Positions 14,068 to 15,931 of a stretch of 15,931 nt of DNA are shown here, one piece after another. Under the pieces are notes generated by a model that worked only from the letters and a program-made list of their open reading frames with translations, ran no database searches and was not told the origin of the DNA. Source of the DNA: Prolixibacteraceae bacterium (lineage in GTDB: Bacteria; Bacteroidota; Bacteroidia; Bacteroidales; Prolixibacteraceae); assembly GCA_003516705.1 (NCBI GenBank), contig DPCJ01000063.1, forward strand, positions 27,628-43,558, in the 5' to 3' direction. A program made the position numbers and the translations under genes. The number at the start of each line of letters is the position of its first letter. Positions within the stretch are counted from its first letter, which is position 1.

Positions 14068-14466
14068 ATGAACACACTTACACAAGAAATGAAAGACATG
14101 ATTGCCACACAGCAGTGTTTCGTTGGAACTGTAGATGCTGATGGTTATCCGAATGTTGCGCCAAAACGTTCAACCCGGGTGTTATCGGACAATTCTCTTA
14201 TATTTTCAGAAGGTACTGGTGGTGCCACCTATGAAAATATTAAAAGAGGTTCAAAAGTTTCCGTGGCTGTTGTAAACAGGGATATTCTTGATGGATATAG
14301 GTTTGTTGGAGAGGCTATTTTACACGAAAGTGGAGATTTATATGAACAGTCGGCTGCCATGTCGGTAAAAATGGGAATGCCCAAACCCAGAGCAGTTGTA
14401 GTCATTAACATAGCAGAAATACACACGCTTAAGCCTGGACCCACGGCTGGTAAAAAAATTGATTAG
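14068..14466 (+). CDS. Pyridoxamine 5'-phosphate oxidase-family (split-barrel flavin) protein
   Basis: This 132-residue protein has the FMN-binding split-barrel fold of the PPOX family. An N-terminal helix (TQEMKDMIATQ) leads to CFVGTVDADGYPNVAPKRSTRVL, the usual first strands, then SLIFSEGTGGATYENIKRGSKVSVAVVN and DGYRFVGEAIL. Small members of this type bind FMN, F420 or heme and act as reductases or sensors; real PNP oxidases are longer (about 215 residues), so vitamin B6 synthesis is unlikely. It starts 4 nt after the SDR stop and is followed closely by the DUF169 gene, so co-expression is expected. Confidence 0.85.
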   Translation: MNTLTQEMKDMIATQQCFVGTVDADGYPNVAPKRSTRVLSDNSLIFSEGTGGATYENIKRGSKVSVAVVNRDILDGYRFVGEAILHESGDLYEQSAAMSVKMGMPKPRAVVVINIAEIHTLKPGPTAGKKID

Positions 14467-14500
14467 AATTGATCATGAAATTTTAAAAATTGATAAAACA

Positions 14501-15277
14501 ATGGAAAGTAAAATAGCCAGTGCAATCGGTATGAAGTATTCACCGGTAGCCGTTTTGTTCACTGATGATAAACCAGAAAACGCGATGCAGTTTAAAGAAG
14601 GCCGCTGGGGATGCGTGGTAACTATGTTTATCGCCGCCGCGAAAGGGCGTACTGCCATTTTCGACCGAAAAACTTTTGGCTGCCTCGGTGGTGGGGTCGG
14701 ACTTGGATTTGGCAACCAGTACGTTCATTTTCCGGGAGGTATCGAGTGCTATGTTTCCACCGGGAATAAAGAATTTGCGCGTACTCCCGAAGCCGCAAAC
14801 TTTCGAACTTCAACCCCGCTCGATGAAGGCGAAGGGTACTTCAAGTCACCTGAAATCGCCAAAAAGTTCGTGGATGCCTTGCCTATGACCGAAGTGCCGA
14901 CAACTTACGTTGTTTATAAGCCACTGGATCAGTTGACAGAAGAAGAAACCCCTGAGGTGGTGGTCTTTCTGGCCAATGTTGAACAGTTATCAGCCCTGTC
15001 TGTCCTTGCCAACTACGAACGAGGAACCGGCCCAAGCGTGATTATGCCTTTTGGCGCAGGCTGCCATACCCTGGGGATTATTCCTTACGCCGAAGCAAAG
15101 TCTGGAGAACCTAGTGCAGTCATCGGTTTGACGGATATTTCCGCACGCCGCCATGTGGATAAAGATCTTCTTTCTTTCGCTGTGCCTTTTTCAATGTTTT
15201 TGAAGATGGAAGAAAACGTAGAGGGTAGTTTTCTGAAAAAGGAAGTCTGGATGAATTTAATGGAAAGGAACAATTAA
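14501..15277 (+). CDS. DUF169-family protein
   Basis: From the ATG at 14501 the protein has 258 residues and begins MESKIASAIGMKYSPVAVLF, a usual DUF169 opening. Family hallmarks follow: RWGCVVTMFIAAAKG, the Gly-rich FGCLGGGVGLGFG, FPGGIECYVSTG, a VVFLANVEQLSALSVLANY segment and GAGCHTLGIIPY. The three conserved-looking cysteines (in WGC, FGC and GAGC) could bind a metal or cofactor, but no reaction is established for the family. A TTG at 14459 would extend it by 14 residues and overlap the PPOX gene by 8 nt; the ATG 34 nt after the stop is simpler. Its place among redox genes suggests a redox or cofactor role, as inference. Confidence 0.85.
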   Translation: MESKIASAIGMKYSPVAVLFTDDKPENAMQFKEGRWGCVVTMFIAAAKGRTAIFDRKTFGCLGGGVGLGFGNQYVHFPGGIECYVSTGNKEFARTPEAANFRTSTPLDEGEGYFKSPEIAKKFVDALPMTEVPTTYVVYKPLDQLTEEETPEVVVFLANVEQLSALSVLANYERGTGPSVIMPFGAGCHTLGIIPYAEAKSGEPSAVIGLTDISARRHVDKDLLSFAVPFSMFLKMEENVEGSFLKKEVWMNLMERNN

Positions 15278-15294
15278 ATAAAAACAGAAATATC

Positions 15295-15780
15295 ATGGAA
15301 TCCGAATTTTATCAGCTAAAAGCTAAAAAGCCCAATGGCGAAATCCTTGAAATGAAAAGCTACAAAGGCAAAACTGTATTGATAGTCAACACAGCTACAA
15401 AATGTGGGCTTGCCCCGCAATTTGACGGTTTGGAAACATTGCATCAAAAATATAAAGACAAAGGTTTGGTTGTGTTGGGTTTTCCAAGCGCTCAGTTTTT
15501 GAACCAGGAACCCGAAACAAATGAAACCGTGGAAGAAGCTTGCAAAATCAATCACGGAGTAACCTTTCAGCTTACCGAAAAAATTGATGTAAACGGGAAG
15601 AATACACATCCGGTATTTGCTTATCTAAAAAGTAAAAAAGGAGGTTTTCTTGGAAATCGCATCAAATGGAATTTTACCAAATTTTTAATCGATAAAAATG
15701 GTACTCCGGTAAAGCGTTTTGCCCCGACCGATAAACCGGAAAAAATTGAGAAAGACATTTTGAAATTGATTAACAGTTAG
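15295..15780 (+). CDS. Glutathione peroxidase-family thiol peroxidase
   Basis: This 161-residue enzyme should reduce hydrogen peroxide and lipid or alkyl hydroperoxides. The catalytic tetrad is visible: Cys37 in NTATKCGLAPQF (cysteine in place of selenocysteine), Gln71 in FLNQEP, and Trp125-Asn126 in IKWNFTKFL. Cys83 in EEACKINHGVTF is at the place of the resolving cysteine, so it is most likely a thioredoxin-dependent monomer of the bacterial BtuE/Gpx type. The usual GFPCNQF is GFPSAQF here, a mild deviation. There is no signal peptide, so it is cytoplasmic. It follows the DUF169 gene by 17 nt in the same operon. Confidence 0.93.
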   Translation: MESEFYQLKAKKPNGEILEMKSYKGKTVLIVNTATKCGLAPQFDGLETLHQKYKDKGLVVLGFPSAQFLNQEPETNETVEEACKINHGVTFQLTEKIDVNGKNTHPVFAYLKSKKGGFLGNRIKWNFTKFLIDKNGTPVKRFAPTDKPEKIEKDILKLINS

Positions 15781-15813
15781 AATAAAAATACATTTTGTTG
15801 CAAAATTCAATGA

Positions 15814-15931
15814 ATGAGAAAATTAAAATTAAGCATACTCGATCAATCTGTCATCAGACCGGGCGGCAATGCCAAAGATGCTATTAATGAAACGGTTGCA
15901 ACGGTTAAACTGGCCGAAGAATTGGGTTATA
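15814..15931 (+). CDS. LLM-class flavin-dependent oxidoreductase, N-terminus only
   Basis: The last 118 bases encode MRKLKLSILDQSVIRPGGNA followed by a helix ending LAEELGY. This is the opening of bacterial luciferase-like monooxygenases of the MsnO8/YwcH kind, whose intact length is about 330-345 residues; LSILDQSxIRPGG is their hallmark. The start ATG is at 15814; another at 15810 is in a different frame. It continues the operon 33 nt after the peroxidase stop. The rest lies beyond the window. Confidence 0.85.
   Translation, partial: MRKLKLSILDQSVIRPGGNAKDAINETVATVKLAEELGY

Noticed and set aside
14473..15609. Leftward and alternate-frame ORFs over the DUF169 and peroxidase genes
   Set aside because: They lie opposite strongly supported family proteins and resemble nothing known.

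Overview
The window comes from a Bacteroidota chromosome, most likely a free-living, AT-rich member of the Bacteroidales/Marinilabiliales type. The evidence is the protein families, the pairing of a YbbR-domain gene with coaE, repeated promoter -7 boxes of the form TAnnTTTG, and few Shine-Dalgarno-like sequences. The species cannot be fixed from the sequence alone.

Layout from left to right. (1) 1-1361, minus strand: the 5' part of coaE (dephospho-CoA kinase) and a YbbR-domain protein, a core housekeeping unit with its own -7 box. (2) 1460-1600, minus strand: a possible small RNA, with a -7 box, an internal stem and a strong hairpin followed by a U-tract. (3) 1624-4197, plus strand: TetR regulator A, a PlsC-like acyltransferase and a patatin-like lipase, which look like a lipid-remodelling cassette. 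The gap 4198-4412 shows no recognisable feature. (4) 4413-5877: an HxlR regulator divergent from a DoxX-like membrane protein, which is translationally coupled to an NAD(P)H-binding oxidoreductase gene broken by an apparent one-base frameshift. (5) 5956-12212: TetR regulator B, then a tripartite efflux system made of a lipoprotein adaptor and one 1486-residue protein that fuses an RND pump to a TolC-like outer-membrane channel. (6) 12258-13165: a scrambled zone with a hairpin, a truncated secreted patatin, a truncated thioredoxin-like ORF, a duplicated 37-bp promoter/operator block and two GC-rich hairpins. (7) 13137-15931: a tightly packed redox-type operon of an SDR oxidoreductase, a PPOX-family flavin protein, a DUF169 protein, a glutathione peroxidase and the start of a luciferase-like flavin oxidoreductase.

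The most interesting signal is regulatory. The same inverted repeat (ATTTGACTA and TAGTCAAAT, 11-nt spacer) lies on the promoter of tetR A, on the promoter of tetR B, and twice around the promoter of the efflux operon. This suggests that two paralogous TetR repressors and two physically separate units (membrane-lipid enzymes and a drug/solvent-type pump) form one cross-wired regulon. The pump is also unusual in carrying its own outer-membrane channel behind an internal signal-peptide-like segment.
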